A DNA stretch of 64,000 nucleotides from Torymus aiolomorphi (taxonomy: Eukaryota; Arthropoda; Insecta; Hymenoptera; Torymidae). Location of the stretch: positions 136,235,894 to 136,299,893 of the forward strand of contig CM070876.1 in assembly GCA_036365515.1 (NCBI GenBank), written 5' to 3'. Below the pieces are notes generated by a model. The model was given only the letters and a program-made list of their open reading frames with translations, searched no databases and was not told the DNA's origin. Shown here one piece after another: positions 10,584 to 22,144 of this stretch; within the stretch, counting starts at the first letter, position 1; the number at the start of each line of letters is the position of its first letter. Made by a program: the position numbers and the translations under genes.

Positions 10584-11021
10584 CACAACATTTTTGTTTT
10601 AGAATATGGACAACATACTAAATATTAACATCTACCATAATCTCTTCTTATTTTTCTTATAACAATACTACAACTAAAAATGACATTGTTGATAATTTAA
10701 AATACATATTTTTTGATGATATATATTGCAATTATATATTAAAATACCTCAATTTTCATTTTGCAACAATGAAACGAGTAAAAATTTTATTTTTTTTTGT
10801 AAAAATGATGTGTTATTACATAATAATAAAATTATTTAATATAAATATTTAGTCACAAAGTTAAAAAACATTACAGGGATCAATTTAATAACTTATTATT
10901 CTATCTATCTTCGAATAAGAAAATATAGAACTAATCCAAAAGAAAAAGAAATAAAACATTCCTAAACCTTACAACCCTAACAAACAGATGATAAAAATAA
11001 TTTTACTGTAACTATTATGCG
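10584..11021. other. Duplicate of the element tail with a ~319 bp deletion
   Basis: Matches 8,940-9,720 in direct orientation. Near 10,655 it jumps over the block that the other copies keep (9,035-9,350 here; 12,360-12,678 in the right arm). Homology to the arm stops around 11,021, where the palindrome spacer begins. Confidence 0.6.
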
Positions 11022-11937
11022 AGTCATGGCAGCCATCTTCGTGTCAGCCATCGCGCAGTGAGCAACTTCGAGCCGTGTCTCTCTAAAACTTTACCGCGTC
11101 CGCGTCGTACTATCTTTTTATAGTAATACCGAGAGTGTGGTTGAGGCGCCGAGCGTAGTGCGTGTGAGTGAAAGAGAGACAGAGTAGGAGCGATCCCGCG
11201 CCGCGTGAGCCACACGAGACAGCGAGCGAGGAGCCGGCAGCCAGCCCGCCTGCCGATCAAATCCTGCGAGTGAGAGAGAGAGAGAGAGAGATAGATAGAG
11301 CGTAACCACTGCGCGAGCGAGAGAGTGCGAGAGAGAGCCGAGTGCACCGGTTGCTCCTTCAAAAGTAAGTCTTATTCTCTCATCTCTCGCGTTAAATGTA
11401 AAGGTTTGCACGGAAATCGTCCCGCGCAAACTTTCTGTACCGTGTACGTGCGGGTGTGTCAGCCCGCCGTACTTTAACCCCGCGCGCGAGATTAGCAGCT
11501 TCGCCGCGCGCCGTATCGTTCGCGCGTTTGAATATTAACTGTCGCGCGCGAACTAACTTATTGTTTTAATCAGCACGTGCGAGGTGCTTGTATTTATTAG
11601 TGATTTTAATATACTATGATATCTAGTTACTCGTCGCGTTGTTCATTACAACTTGTCCTTCTCCTGGATACCGCCGCCTCCGGGGGAAAACGACTCCGCC
11701 TGTCGTTTTCATATCTGAGCGTAGCGGCGGCGCGCTTTACTCTTCGAGCGCGCGCTTTTCACTCAGCGATCCAATTAGTTGGAAAGAGAAGTTTGCGTGC
11801 GATCTTCGCGTTGTTTTCGGGATTCCAGGAGCAGATCCCCGGACAAGTCATTTTAGTCTGACACCCGCGGCACAGTGTTCTAGGGCATCGCTGGCCTATG
11901 GCTTTTTAGGATTTTTCCCCACTAGCCATCCCGTTAC
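11022..11937 (+). repeat. Asymmetric spacer of palindrome 1, LTR-like
   Basis: This is the only part of palindrome 1 without a mirror image. It is GC-rich with a GAGAGA tract, contains GATCAAATCCTG (compare GATCAAGTCCTG in the solo LTR near 8,259) and ends CCCGTTACA like that solo LTR. A TTTTTATAG near 11,113 and a splice-donor-like AAAGTAAGT at 11,362 are visible. The left boundary is blurred because the arm itself contains TGTAAC at 11,007. The left and right arms resume at different points of their shared sequence, so a simple LTR insertion does not explain it. Confidence 0.5.
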
Positions 11938-12751
11938 ACTTCATAAAATTTCTTTTATAAGTGCGAACAATTTTTCTGTAGGTAAATACAGTTTGACTTT
12001 GCATAAAGTTACAGTAAAATTATTTTTATCATCTGTTAGTTAGGGTTGTAAGGTTTAGGAATGTTTTATTTCTTCTTCTTTTGGATTAGTTCTATATTTT
12101 CTTATTCGAAGATAGATAGAATAATAAGTTATCAAATTGATCCCTGTAATATTTTCTTACTTTGTGACTAAATATTTATATTAAATAATTTTATTATTAT
12201 GTAATAACACATCATTTTTACAAAAAAAATGAAATTTTTACTCGTTTCATTGTTGCAAAATGAAAATTGAGGTATTTTAATATATAATTGCAATATATAT
12301 CATCAAAAAATATGTATTTTAAATTATCAACAATGTCATTTTTAGTTGTAGTATTGTTACTAAAATGTGTCATGTATGAATCGTTACGCTGCCTTCATAA
12401 AAGTTTCCTATAATTTCAGTATTGAAATGTATCATATTTCGCTCCCATTTTTATAAGATTAACTTTCTTAGGAAATATAGTTGCTTTTCACAAAATGACT
12501 AGCAATTTGATACGAACAATTGTAGACAAATGATTATTGATTATAATTTTAAATTGTAAATATGGTAAAGTCTGGATCACCTTAGGTTTACCTTCTAGTT
12601 GACCAAGACGCGGGGTGGTTTGCTTCAAATGAAAAAGTTCAACTGCAATTATAATTCTCGATTGCTGTATTAATTTTGGAAAAATAAGAAGAGATTATGG
12701 TAGATGTTAATATTTAGTATGTTGTCCATATTCTAAAACAAAAATGTTGTG

Positions 12752-13033
12752 TTATGATTTGTTATTATTAACAAGACTTAATTTACTTGCATGTACCGTT
12801 CTTGCCTTTCCTTTATAATTTATGATAACATTATTATTTTTATTTACTTTAATAATGTCAAAATGACCTTGATAATGATCCTTTTCAAGTTTCCCTGGTT
12901 TAGTTTCTTTAATTAACCATACTTTATCTCCCATTTTAAATTTGATTGGGTTAATAAATCTGTCATAATATAATTTTGATTTTTTTTTGGACATTATTAA
13001 TTTTTGTCTTGCTATTGAGGCAATTTCTCTCAT
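12752..13033 (-). pseudogene. Integrase C-terminal domain fragment (right-arm copy)
   Basis: Mirror of 10,302-10,583, with the same 93-residue translation. At least one silent difference is visible: TTAATTAAA here versus TTAATCAAA on the left. Confidence 0.7.
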
Positions 13034-14416
13034 ATTATTAATCAGTTTTTCTAAATATCCAGATATTTGGCAAAAGATATATTTTTTTTCCTCTTTGTTG
13101 AAGTAGAATAATATTAAGGGGCTTTTGATATTACCATTATAAAAATATTTCTCAATCGTATACTCAGAAAAATTATAATTATTTCCAAAAGAAAAATTTA
13201 ATTATACGTAGCGTGTAGGTATTTTGTTTGAAAAAGAATGTTAATAGGTTGGAGCGATTTTGGCAAATTTTGACTTGTTATTGTTCTTATGCATCATTGC
13301 AACCTTTCGTTGAAAATCTCAGTCATTTTAAAAGTTCATTTTAATACTCAAGATTTTTTCTGGCATGAGTAGCATTCACGTATTTGCATTAGAGAGTATG
13401 CGGTGCGTTAGAGTAGAAAATTGTTTTACTCAATACAGTGATGAATAGTGTATCTTGTAAGATGATCATGTTAGTATATGACGAAACTGATCACTTCCAA
13501 TACATATATTCCATTTAAGTCTGAGCAATGTGAACATAGCTACCTGAATTATTCCTTTCATTTGTTCTTCATAAAATTTTTTTTATAAGTGCGAACAATT
13601 TTTCTGTAGGTAAATACAGTTTGATTTTGCATAAAATTACAGTGAAATTATTTTTATCATGTGTTTGTTAGGGTTGTAAGGTTTAAGAATGTTTTTATTT
13701 TTTTTTCTTTTGGATTAGTTCTATATTTTCTTATTCAAAGATAGATAGAATAATAACTTATTAAATTGATCCCTGTAATATTTTCTTACTTTGTGACTAA
13801 ATATTTATATTAAATAATTTTATTATTTAACATTTAATAACACATCATTTTTACAAATAAAATTTTTGCTTGTTTCATTGTTGCAAAATAAAAATTAAGT
13901 TATTTTAATATATAATTGCAATATATGTAATCCAAAAATATGTATTTTAAATTATCAACGATGTCATTGTTAGTTGTAGTATTGTTTCTAAAATGTGTCA
14001 TCTATGAATCTTTACGCTGTCTTCATAAAAGATTCCTATAATTTCATTATTGAAGTGTATCATATTTCGCTCGCATTTTTATAAGATTAACTATCTTAGG
14101 AAATATAGTTGCTTTTCACAAAATTACTAGCAATTTGATACGAACAATTGTAGACAAATGATTATTGATTATAATTTTAAATTGTAAATATGGTAAAGTC
14201 TAGATCACCTTCGGTTTATCTTCTAGATGACCAAGACGCGGGGTGATTTGCTTCAAATGAAAAAGTTCAGCTGCAATTACAATTCCCTATTGCTGTATTA
14301 AATTTGGAAAAATAAGTGGAGATTATGATAGATGTTAATACTGAGTATATTGTCCATATTCTAAAACAAAAATGTTGCGTTATTATTTGTTATTATTAAC
14401 AAGGCTTAATTTATTT
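13034..14416. other. Non-coding AT-rich arm sequence
   Basis: Reverse complement of 8,923-10,301. No gene, RNA or regulatory signal is recognised. Confidence 0.5.
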
Positions 14417-14420
14417 GCAT

Positions 14421-15788
14421 TGTTACGGGCTAAAAGCTGTCCTCGATGCGCTATATCTCAACGCGGACTTGCCGATGAACGGCGCAGCAATTGACAGGCG
14501 CGAGCACTTACTCGTGCCAACCCTCGATGATTAGCGGCCCGTCAGCTCCGTGCTGTTGCTCGCCGTCGGCTGCTTTCAGCAGCAGCCGCGCCTTTTCGCT
14601 CCGTTACAACGCGCGACTTCGTCGTCGCGCTCTCTCTCGAGCGTGCTGCCCCAGCTGCTCAATTATCACGCGAGTACTACGTACTTGCGACCGCGGAGGC
14701 CGGCGGTATTCTTCACCGTGCCACCGAATAGGGAATTGAAAGTAGGATGCGTGAAATAACACGCGAACAAGTAAAAGCAACGAATTATCTTTATTACCTC
14801 TGGAGGCTGTTCACTATTTACACGCGCGGCGCGTACTCTCGGTACGCGCCGACTCGGGTGGTGGGCCCGTGCACGCCAAGTACGTGTGTGCGCGGTCGCA
14901 CACACGTACGCGCAAAAGCGTCTCGCGCCGACGTAGGCCGATCGCCGCGCGCGATCGACTCTCGCGCGCGCGTCGGCGGCCTCACTCACTCGCGCGGGTC
15001 TCGCTCCCCGGACGCTCGTCGTCTTCGGGAGAGGCACGCGATCGCCTGGCCAGGACTTCCCTCCGTCGCCTATAGTCAGGGCTTGATCGGACCCTCTCGG
15101 CGGTGTGGGCTGCCGTATGCTGCGGCGTCTCTCTCTCTCCCCTCTTCTCTCGGCCGCGGGGCTCTTGCTCTCTCTCTCGCTCCCGCGAGTCGGCCCGGCT
15201 GTAGCTGGCTTCAGCCGCGATGCTCCCTTCCTCTCTCACTTGCGCTCTCGGCCGCGGTTGAGCGTGGCTCTCTCTCCCTCTCTCTCAACCACGAGGGAAC
15301 GCGGCTCTCGGCGCCGTGCTGCGTCTCTCTCTTCTTCGCTGCACTATTGCACCGCTCGTTGCGGCGTCTCTCTCTCTCCCTCTCGTGCACTACACTCTGA
15401 CTCTCCAAGTCTTCGCGCACGGGGGACGAGCAGCTGCCTTAGCTACGGCAGAAGCGATACTGCCGGGCTCTGTCTCTCGCTCTCCTTCCCCCTCGCGCAA
15501 GGTTGTCGCGAGTTTTCATTTCGGGGCTCATTGTGTGCCGTAGTTGCGCTCGGTACTTTACACGTGCGAGCAACTAAACACACACACACAAGCCCCCGGA
15601 GTCATACGAGGACAAGCCCGACACTACTTGCGAATCCTCATGCCGCAATTGTCGGCCTTGCCTTCTCCAAGGCCGCGGTATGTTTATGTTTTCGGTCAAC
15701 TACCTGTGTGTATACCGTGCGTCGGAGATCGGCTCGATCCGAGCTCCGTGTTCGCGCACATACACACACAGACGCGCCTGCCGTTACA
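14421..15788 (-). mobile_element. Solo LTR (right-arm copy)
   Basis: Reads TGTTACGGG...CCGTTACA on the plus strand, bounded by GCAT at 14,417-14,420 and 15,789-15,792, which is the mirrored ATGC duplication. It is one base shorter than the left-arm copy. Small differences in the CT-rich part show that the arms have diverged independently. Confidence 0.85.
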
Positions 15789-15792
15789 GCAT

Positions 15793-16834
15793 GTACCGTT
15801 TTTGCCTTTCCTTTATAATTTATGATAACGTTATTATTTTTATTTACTTTAATAATGTCAAAAGGACCCTGGTAATGATTTTTTCCAAGTTTTCCTGGTT
15901 TGGGTTCTTTAATTAACTATACTTTATCTCCCATTTTAAAATCTATTGGATTAATAAATTTATCTTAATACGATTTAGATTTTTCTTTTGAGATTATTAA
16001 GATTTTTCTTACTATAGAGGCAATTTCTCTCATATTGTTAACTAGTTTCTCTAAGTATCCGTTATAGGTCGGTAATAATTCAGATTTTTTTACTGGTTCG
16101 CTAGATAGAATTCTAGCAGGGCAGGCAAAAACTAGTTCATACGGTGTGAATTGATGGCTAGTATGTACACTAGTATTATAGTGAAATTGCGCAAAGTATA
16201 AAGTTTATCCCATTCATATTTTTTCGTAGAAAAGTTCTTTAAATATTCACATAACTGTAGTTTCAATTTTATCAAATTTAAATCTTCGTGCTATTTGTTT
16301 CATTATTTTACTTATGAAATTTATCCCTTCATCAGTTAGTACTATTTTTGAAGATTCCAATATACATTTAAATCTTTTTATAAAAGCATCTGAAACTGAT
16401 CCCGCTGTTTGATCTATTAAATACACTTAAATTATAAATTTTGATAATTGATCTTGTATGGATAAAATATGTTTATTATTATGTTTCGTGATGTTAAATG
16501 GACCTACAATATCCATTGCGATTTTATCACATGTTTTTCCCGGTGTGTCTGTAATAATCAACGGTTGTTTGGTCTTTTTTCGTTTTAATTTATTTCTTCT
16601 TTGACAATCTTCACATTTTTTAATTCTATTTTGAATGTCTGATTTTAAGCTTTCCCAAAAATATTTTTCCTTAAGTTTATTGTAAGTTCTATTTATACTA
16701 GAATGTCCTCCTATCATAGAGGAGTGATACATATCGAAAATTCTATTTCTGTCCTCAACTTTTACGTATTCAAATTATTTAAACATATTATTACCTTTAT
16801 ATTTGTATTACTAAATGTCTGTCTTAATATTTCT
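15793..16834 (-). pseudogene. pol: Integrase remnant of the second Gypsy-type element (right arm)
   Basis: Mirror of the left-arm remnant. The intact stretch at 16,427-16,732 has the HHCC finger and DIVGPF; MIGGHSS here replaces TIGGHSS on the left. Upstream, at 16,808-16,816, the sequence is the uninterrupted TTAA target of the left-arm MITE. Confidence 0.78.
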
Positions 16835-17561
16835 TCTATCTCTAACCAATTTATATTTAAAATTTCTATATCTTTAGAAATAATGTACTACATATATTTT
16901 TAGCAACTAATAATTCTTTTAATTGATTAAATAATTGCGCTAAATTTTCCTTTATTAATTTGCATGATACAGACGTATCTATGAATAGTTTTTTATTATC
17001 TATATATATTATATCTATATTATCTCTATATAATGCTTTAATTACTGAATATTCTTATTTAATAAAAAGCCTATTTAAGGCACAGATTGTAATACTATAA
17101 TTCTTTGCAACTGTTTTAGCAACAAATTGTCTTTACGGGCTAGCCTCATAGAGGCATTAAAATATATTATAATAGAGTTTAGAGCGCAGCAATAGTTAGA
17201 ATTTACATATAAGATTTATTACAACTTAAATTTTGTTGGATTCGCTAATTCACCTTTACAAAAATACTAGAGATATCCCGAGTCACACGTGTACAATTAA
17301 AAATATACATAGAATAAATCGCGTGACAAGATAATAACGTGAATTTTAGTTTTTATATGAAATAACGCGCAGGGATCCATAGTATTGCATCCAAGCGCAA
17401 TACTACGGCCTTTTATAGGCAAGAAAAACGAATTGGTAGAATAGTTCAAGCTTGGCAAGCCTTCCCGCTTTACAATCTCTCGTCCTCCGACTCCAGGCAG
17501 GTAAAATAAACGCGATACGGTCGCGGCGGCTAATTCAATTAAACGCAAAATTTACAACTTC
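16835..17561. other. LTR-like non-coding stretch (right-arm copy)
   Basis: Mirror of 4,740-5,483, with the same TATAAAAG and AATAAA signals on the minus strand. No gene. Confidence 0.35.
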
Positions 17562-19046
17562 TGACGATATGACTCCGCCGCCAGCCGGACGCTCAATAGT
17601 TTTCCAGAATCCACTGGTGGAGGGGGATAAGGAGGTTCAGGTGGCTTGAATGAAATTACAAGATACTATTTTAGCAAAAGAAAAAACAAAAATATAAGTT
17701 TATTTACGAAATAAAGAAATATAAACTGTATAAACAATAATGGGTAATAATAATAACAAAAGTGGTTAGTTCGTCTGCCACGTCGTAGATTAAGCCATCT
17801 GAAACACACAAGACCAGACAACGCACTTACTACGGATCGTTATTACAGTTCGCACGCTAACGCCCTCTCGCGGTGGGCGGTTTTTCCGACGATAGGTCTC
17901 GAACGCAGGGTGGTTACAAGGTGCGATCTGGAGATAGTCGGGGAGAACGGTGTTTGTAGCATCAGTACGTCAGTAGAAAGGGTGTTCCGTGTTCCGCCGT
18001 CTAGGAACGGGTCAGCTACTCGTCTAGACACGTGTGTGCACGAGGCTAAGGCGAGGATGCATCCAGAAGCCAGTTCGTTCCTGCCCCGTGTGTGCACGAT
18101 GGCAGGGACGTGGCTGGTTTCGGTGTTCCACTGTCTACGAACGGTGTTACTCTCCTAGAGACGTGTGTGCACGAAGCCTGGGTAGTTTATCCCCGGGGAA
18201 CTCGTATGTTCCTGCCCTGTGTGTACACGGCGGTAGGGACACCTCGTGTTCCGGTGTTCATGGAGTTTACGGGTCTGGATAGGTTCGCGTTCCCCTGGTG
18301 TCGTGTGTGCACGATCACCAGTGAAACTGAACCGTTCTGAGACTATCCTGACCTACCCCGTGTGTGCACGATTGTAGGGAAGGAATCGAGTCCCAGTCCT
18401 TCAATGTTCCTGTTCTCGATAGTCTAGGAACCCCCAGGTGCACGTGTGTGCACGTTCTAGCTGGTGTTCGTATTCCAGGAGTCACTCTGACCCTAGCGAC
18501 GTGTGTGCACGACGTTAGAGTCAGCGGCAATTCCGGAGAAAGTCGGTCAATCTAGGTCTGTTGTATGGTTTGTGGACAACTCGTGTAAACTCGTCTAGGT
18601 ACCGGATAGTTCGTGGTGGAGAGGATAGACGTGTGCTCCGGACTTTCTAAGGCTGCGGTCGACGTCGGAGTCGGATCGGTCGTCGCACTTGGAAACGCGG
18701 TGGCAAGAAAATAATGAAAACGGAGTGTTCGGACGGATTAGCCTGTGTGTGCACAGTGCTAAAGGGTGATAGGGAGGATGGAGACTGGAGAACGGTCGGT
18801 AAAGGTCTGTCTTACACTGGAGAGTGCCGGCTTTATATACGCTAATTTTCCCGCGCAAAATTTCTGCGTGAGTTGCTGCGCGCGTCGAGGTTGTGGCGTG
18901 CGTGCGCGAAGCAGGCCGTGTGCGCCCCCGCACGAGTTAATTACTAACCTAAACGACACCTATGACTCGGCGACTTTTCGCCGTGCGAATCTAACCTACC
19001 ATAACGCGCTGATTTAGCAGCGAAGGAGCGGAGCCTTCCTTGCACA
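17562..19046 (-). mobile_element. Gypsy-A LTR (right-arm copy)
   Basis: Begins TGTGCAAGG on the minus strand at 19,046, next to the purine tract and the integrase tail. It keeps the TATA box, the hairpin array and the poly(A) signal. Small indels and substitutions distinguish it from the left copy. Confidence 0.7.
18012..18768 (-). repeat. Hairpin array with constant loop, right-arm copy
   Basis: Plus-strand motif GTGTGTGCAC starts at 18032, 18088, 18163, 18219, 18303, 18360, 18444, 18501 and 18745, the mirror of the nine left-arm sites with spacings 56, 75, 56, 84, 57, 84, 57. Most stems are kept, for example CCTGCC/GGCAGG at 18,088 and CCTAC/GTAGG at 18,360. Two stem bases differ from the left copy near 18,064 and 18,186. 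Confidence 0.8.
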
Positions 19047-20402
19047 TCCCCCCTTCTTCGAGAGAATGAAGTTCTTCGTAAACTCACCGGTCGCGGGGGA
19101 ACGCGAGTCAGCGGCATCTTGGTGAATACTGATGGATCGCGATGTGTTAACGTAGTTTATATCCTTGGGTTGCCCCTCTCCTGGACCATCGTCTTCCCCC
19201 TCTTCATCATTTCTCCGGTATGGCTTTAGATCTCGCACATGAATATGTTTGAGAATTTTTCCGCTAGAGGCTTTGAGATCGAAGATCACCGGCGACCTCT
19301 TTCGGTGAACGAAGAAGGGTCCCTCGTATTTCGGGGCCATCTCGGCGTCGAAGCTGACAGCCTTTACCCCAAGCTCATCACACATAAAGCACCGGGGGAG
19401 CGCCTGCGCGTCTAATGCCTCCCGGGCACCATTCTCCTCTTCGAGCGCCTTTCGGAGGCGCTCCTCTTCTCCTTGGAGACGGCGCTGGGCCTCTTCTTTA
19501 GCCCGGCGCGCCGTCCCCTCCGCCTCTTCTCTGGCTCGCTTGGCCTCTTCCATGCGCTCCTGCGCACGAGCCAGACGAGCCTTCTCCTCCTTCCGCAAGG
19601 CGGCGCGGCGCAGCCTAGCGACCCTGGCCTCTGCGGCGGCTGCGAGCTCTTCACGCCGACCTTGAGCCATGCCTACGCATTTGCCGGCTTGCCGCTCACG
19701 AGCCTTACCGTGGCACTGGAGAAAATCCTCCAGTGCGGACAGGGCAGCGTCCTCCGCAGCGCGGGAGAACTGGCTGAGGCGCCACGCCTCCTCAGGGGCC
19801 TGCTCCACCGGGACCCAGGCCGCACCGACTTCATCGGTCAGTGCTCTTTTTGGGGCCTGGGTCGGAGAATCTCCCTCTTTTCCTTTTGCGGCCCGAGCCG
19901 CGCCGGCGTCAACTTCCGGCGCACCATGTTGGGCTCGGGCCGTCTCCTCTTCGGTGACCCGGCCAGCACCAGTCGGTTCGGCTGGTGCCACTTCTTGAGA
20001 CCGGGTCCCGCTCTCCTCCCGCTGCTCCTTCGGGGGATGAGGTCGCCAGAGCGGGGACGGACCTGCGCCTGTGTCGGCCGGCTTCGAGGGGCCCCTTCTT
20101 GGCTTCGGTGCCTCTATCTTCTCAATAACGAGGGTGGAAGGCTCTTCCACTGATGGAGGTTTCAGCGTCACCGCATCAATACCTTCCACCACCTGCTCCA
20201 GGAAGTCGGTGACGGCGGGGTAAAGTTGACACTGGATTAATCCAGCGATCACTCGCTTCGCCGTCTCCGCTACCTTTGGAGTCCGGCCTGGCATGTCCTG
20301 CAACAGGCAAATTGATCCCGGGAAGTGGTGAGTATGAGGATCGGAAAACAAGGACGAACACGGGGGGGGGGTAGTACGGACGGCACAATTCTTGGACGGC
20401 AC
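19014..20402 (-). CDS. Chimeric ORF: Gag-like coiled-coil protein fused in frame to the Gypsy-A integrase tail
   Basis: An open frame of 462 codons; the first codon is GTG, and the first ATG is residue 37 at 20,294, giving about 426 residues. Just upstream of that ATG is CTGTTGCAG, a possible splice acceptor. Residues 37-240 are proline- and charge-rich. Residues about 240-335 are an A/E/R/K-rich predicted coiled coil. C338-x2-C341 followed by DELG looks like the first half of a CCHC zinc knuckle. At V346/K347 the palindrome edge replaces the rest by the Gypsy-A integrase C-terminus (116 residues, KYEGPFF). I infer a truncated retroelement Gag joined by the rearrangement; whether it is expressed is unknown. 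Confidence 0.6.
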   Translation of the reverse strand: MPSKNCAVRTTPPPCSSLFSDPHTHHFPGSICLLQDMPGRTPKVAETAKRVIAGLIQCQLYPAVTDFLEQVVEGIDAVTLKPPSVEEPSTLVIEKIEAPKPRRGPSKPADTGAGPSPLWRPHPPKEQREESGTRSQEVAPAEPTGAGRVTEEETARAQHGAPEVDAGAARAAKGKEGDSPTQAPKRALTDEVGAAWVPVEQAPEEAWRLSQFSRAAEDAALSALEDFLQCHGKARERQAGKCVGMAQGRREELAAAAEARVARLRRAALRKEEKARLARAQERMEEAKRAREEAEGTARRAKEEAQRRLQGEEERLRKALEEENGAREALDAQALPRCFMCDELGVKAVSFDAEMAPKYEGPFFVHRKRSPVIFDLKASSGKILKHIHVRDLKPYRRNDEEGEDDGPGEGQPKDINYVNTSRSISIHQDAADSRSPATGEFTKNFILSKKGGCARKAPLLRC

Positions 20403-20404
20403 AG

Positions 20405-20842
20405 TTAGCGCTTTTTGGACGCTCGGGTTCGACGGGGGCTAATTGGCCTGACAGCAGTAGGTGCAGGCTTCTTCTTCAAGCCCTTTGGCCTCCCTGGGCC
20501 TCGCTTGGACACTGTTGGGCCGACCACACGCGTAGGTCGGCCGTCGCTCACACGCTTTCCTGGCCTAACTAATAGCGCGGTCTTACGAGGTGGACCGCGC
20601 CTCTTAGCCGTCGCCCGAGGCTGTACATTCTCCTGGCTACCTCTATTGTCCGCTGGAGTGCCACGCTCGACTGAAGAGTCCATCGGTGGTAGCGATTGGG
20701 CTACTTTCGGACTACTTTTGTCCAAGTAGTCATTGGGCTCTTCTGCGGAGACGTATCGCTTGAGTTGCTGCGCATGGACGGGACGTAACGTTCGACCACC
20801 CTCACCTCGGATCTCATAAGTGTTTTCGCCTAGAATATTCAC
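20405..20842 (-). pseudogene. pol: Gypsy-B integrase C-terminal tail
   Basis: Starts MNILGENTYEIRGEGGRTLRPVHAQQLKRY, which resembles the end of the integrase C-terminal domain, followed by a basic, proline-rich tail with PRKT and GRPKGLKKK, AT-hook-like clusters. The stop is at 20,405. It is separated from the core by about 210 bp without an open frame. Confidence 0.65.
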
Positions 20843-21053
20843 AATCCTGTATGGTCCCGCCTACTTCGGGGCTAATTTGGCAGAAAGGCCCTCAGCTGCA
20901 GAGGATAGTACCTTATTCTCTCTCCATACACGATCGCCTAGACAGAATTCTGGAGGTCGACGATGAGCGTCATAATAATTGGCTTGTCTTGCCTGCTCAA
21001 ACGTGTAATTCGCGGAGCTTGTCCATGCACGCCACCCAATTATTTATCGCCTC

Positions 21054-22144
21054 TTACTGCCCTTGCTCTTCGGCTAACCTGTCTTTCTCTCGCCTTAGTG
21101 TCTTCGGTGGGTCTGGCTGTCGGCCGTAAATGAGCATGGCAGGACTTATCTTGGCAGAGCTGTGTTCGGCCGTATTATACGCGAAGGTCAGCTCGTTCAG
21201 CTGCTCATCCCAGAACCGGTGATTCTCCTCAGCGTAAGACATGATCATGGTTTTCAGCGTTCGGTTCACACGCTCGACGGGAATGGCTTGAGGGTGATAT
21301 GGTGGTGTAAACGTGTGATGCACGTTTCTCTCCTTTACGAATGCCTCGAAGGGTGCATTCTTAAATTCAGTCCCATTATCGGGGAGAAACACCTCGGGTA
21401 CTCCGAACCGCAGACATACTCGTTCGTTGAGCTCTTTTATCACCGATTTGCCATCTGCCTTTTTATTGGAATTACTTCGATCCAGCGTGTGAACAGGTCC
21501 TGGAAGATGAGAATGTATTCCTGGCCGTGCTTCGTTTTAGGGAGGGGTTCCATAATGTCGCTGGCCACGATTTGCCATGGATGCTCTGTTATACGACGTC
21601 CCATGAATCCTGCTGGAGCGCGCTGTTCGACTCTGCACTGCTGGAAAATTTGGCACTGGTTCACGTATCTGGCCACATCTCGAGACATGTGTGGCAAATA
21701 ATACTTCCGCCTTACTCTCTCTAGAATTTTCTCGCGGCCCAAGTACCCAGCAGTTGGAAAGTCATGGCATTGTCTCAGTACTTCGTGTCGCTTTTGGTGA
21801 GGGACTGCTAACTTCCATGCATCGTCGCCGCCGAGAGATTCGTGTATGACTTCATTAGGATCGTACTTGTACAGTCTCCCCCCCACCAGCTTGAACGTGG
21901 GGAAGTCTCGCGGCTGCTGTTGAACCTCTTTAACGATCTTGAGGTACCAGTGGTCGTTTTTATCGCGCTCGAGCTCTAACGCGGCGACCGCTGGCTCTTC
22001 TTCCTCAAACATCCGTGAAAGGGCATCTGGGACATTGTTCAACGAACCCTTTCGATGTTCGACCGTGAAACTGTGGTTCTGCAGCTCCAAAGCCCATCTA
22101 GCTACCCTGCCGATCGGGTTTTGGAGCTCACGGAGCCACTTCAA
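21054..22144 (-). pseudogene. pol: Gypsy-B integrase
   Basis: The segment 22,144-21,440 ends RNase H (NVPDALSRMF) and enters the zinc finger, where the second histidine is tyrosine (HDFPTAGYLG) and one cysteine is lost (CQIFQQC). The core begins with ASDIMEPLP (first aspartate). After a frameshift near 21,443 the core continues with FLPDNGTEF (second aspartate), PVERVNRTLKTMI (glutamate) and LTFAYNTAEHSS. It is probably non-functional because of the finger substitutions and the frame break. Confidence 0.83.

Larger units (their letters stand above)
2933..11021 (+). repeat. Palindrome 1, left arm
   Basis: This arm matches the reverse complement of 11,938-19,364. The outer edge is sharp: AAGGCTGTCAGCTTC at 2,934 pairs with 19,363. 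Paired coordinates sum to about 22,297 at the outer edge and about 23,335-23,339 inside. Almost all of the 1,042 bp step is the MITE at 5,488-6,510, present only here. Arm divergence looks like a few percent by eye. This arm also lacks about 319 bp that the right arm has at 12,360-12,678. Confidence 0.92.
11938..19364 (-). repeat. Palindrome 1, right arm
   Basis: Reverse complement of 2,933-11,021. It keeps the solo LTR, both integrase fragments, the LTR-A hairpin array and the Gypsy-A integrase tail, lacks the MITE, and keeps the ~319 bp block deleted on the left. At 19,364 it is joined to an unrelated Gag-like reading frame, whereas the left arm at this point continues into genuine integrase. 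Confidence 0.92.

Noticed and set aside
2933..19364. Palindrome 1 as an assembly artefact of one sequence folded back
   Set aside because: The arms differ by substitutions, a 1,023 bp insertion with a target duplication and a 319 bp deletion. Joining of two haplotypes cannot be excluded without reads.
19473..20153. 226-codon plus-strand frame
   Set aside because: It is antisense to the Gag-like coiled-coil frame, whose composition is protein-like; the plus frame is rich in C, L and S with no domain.
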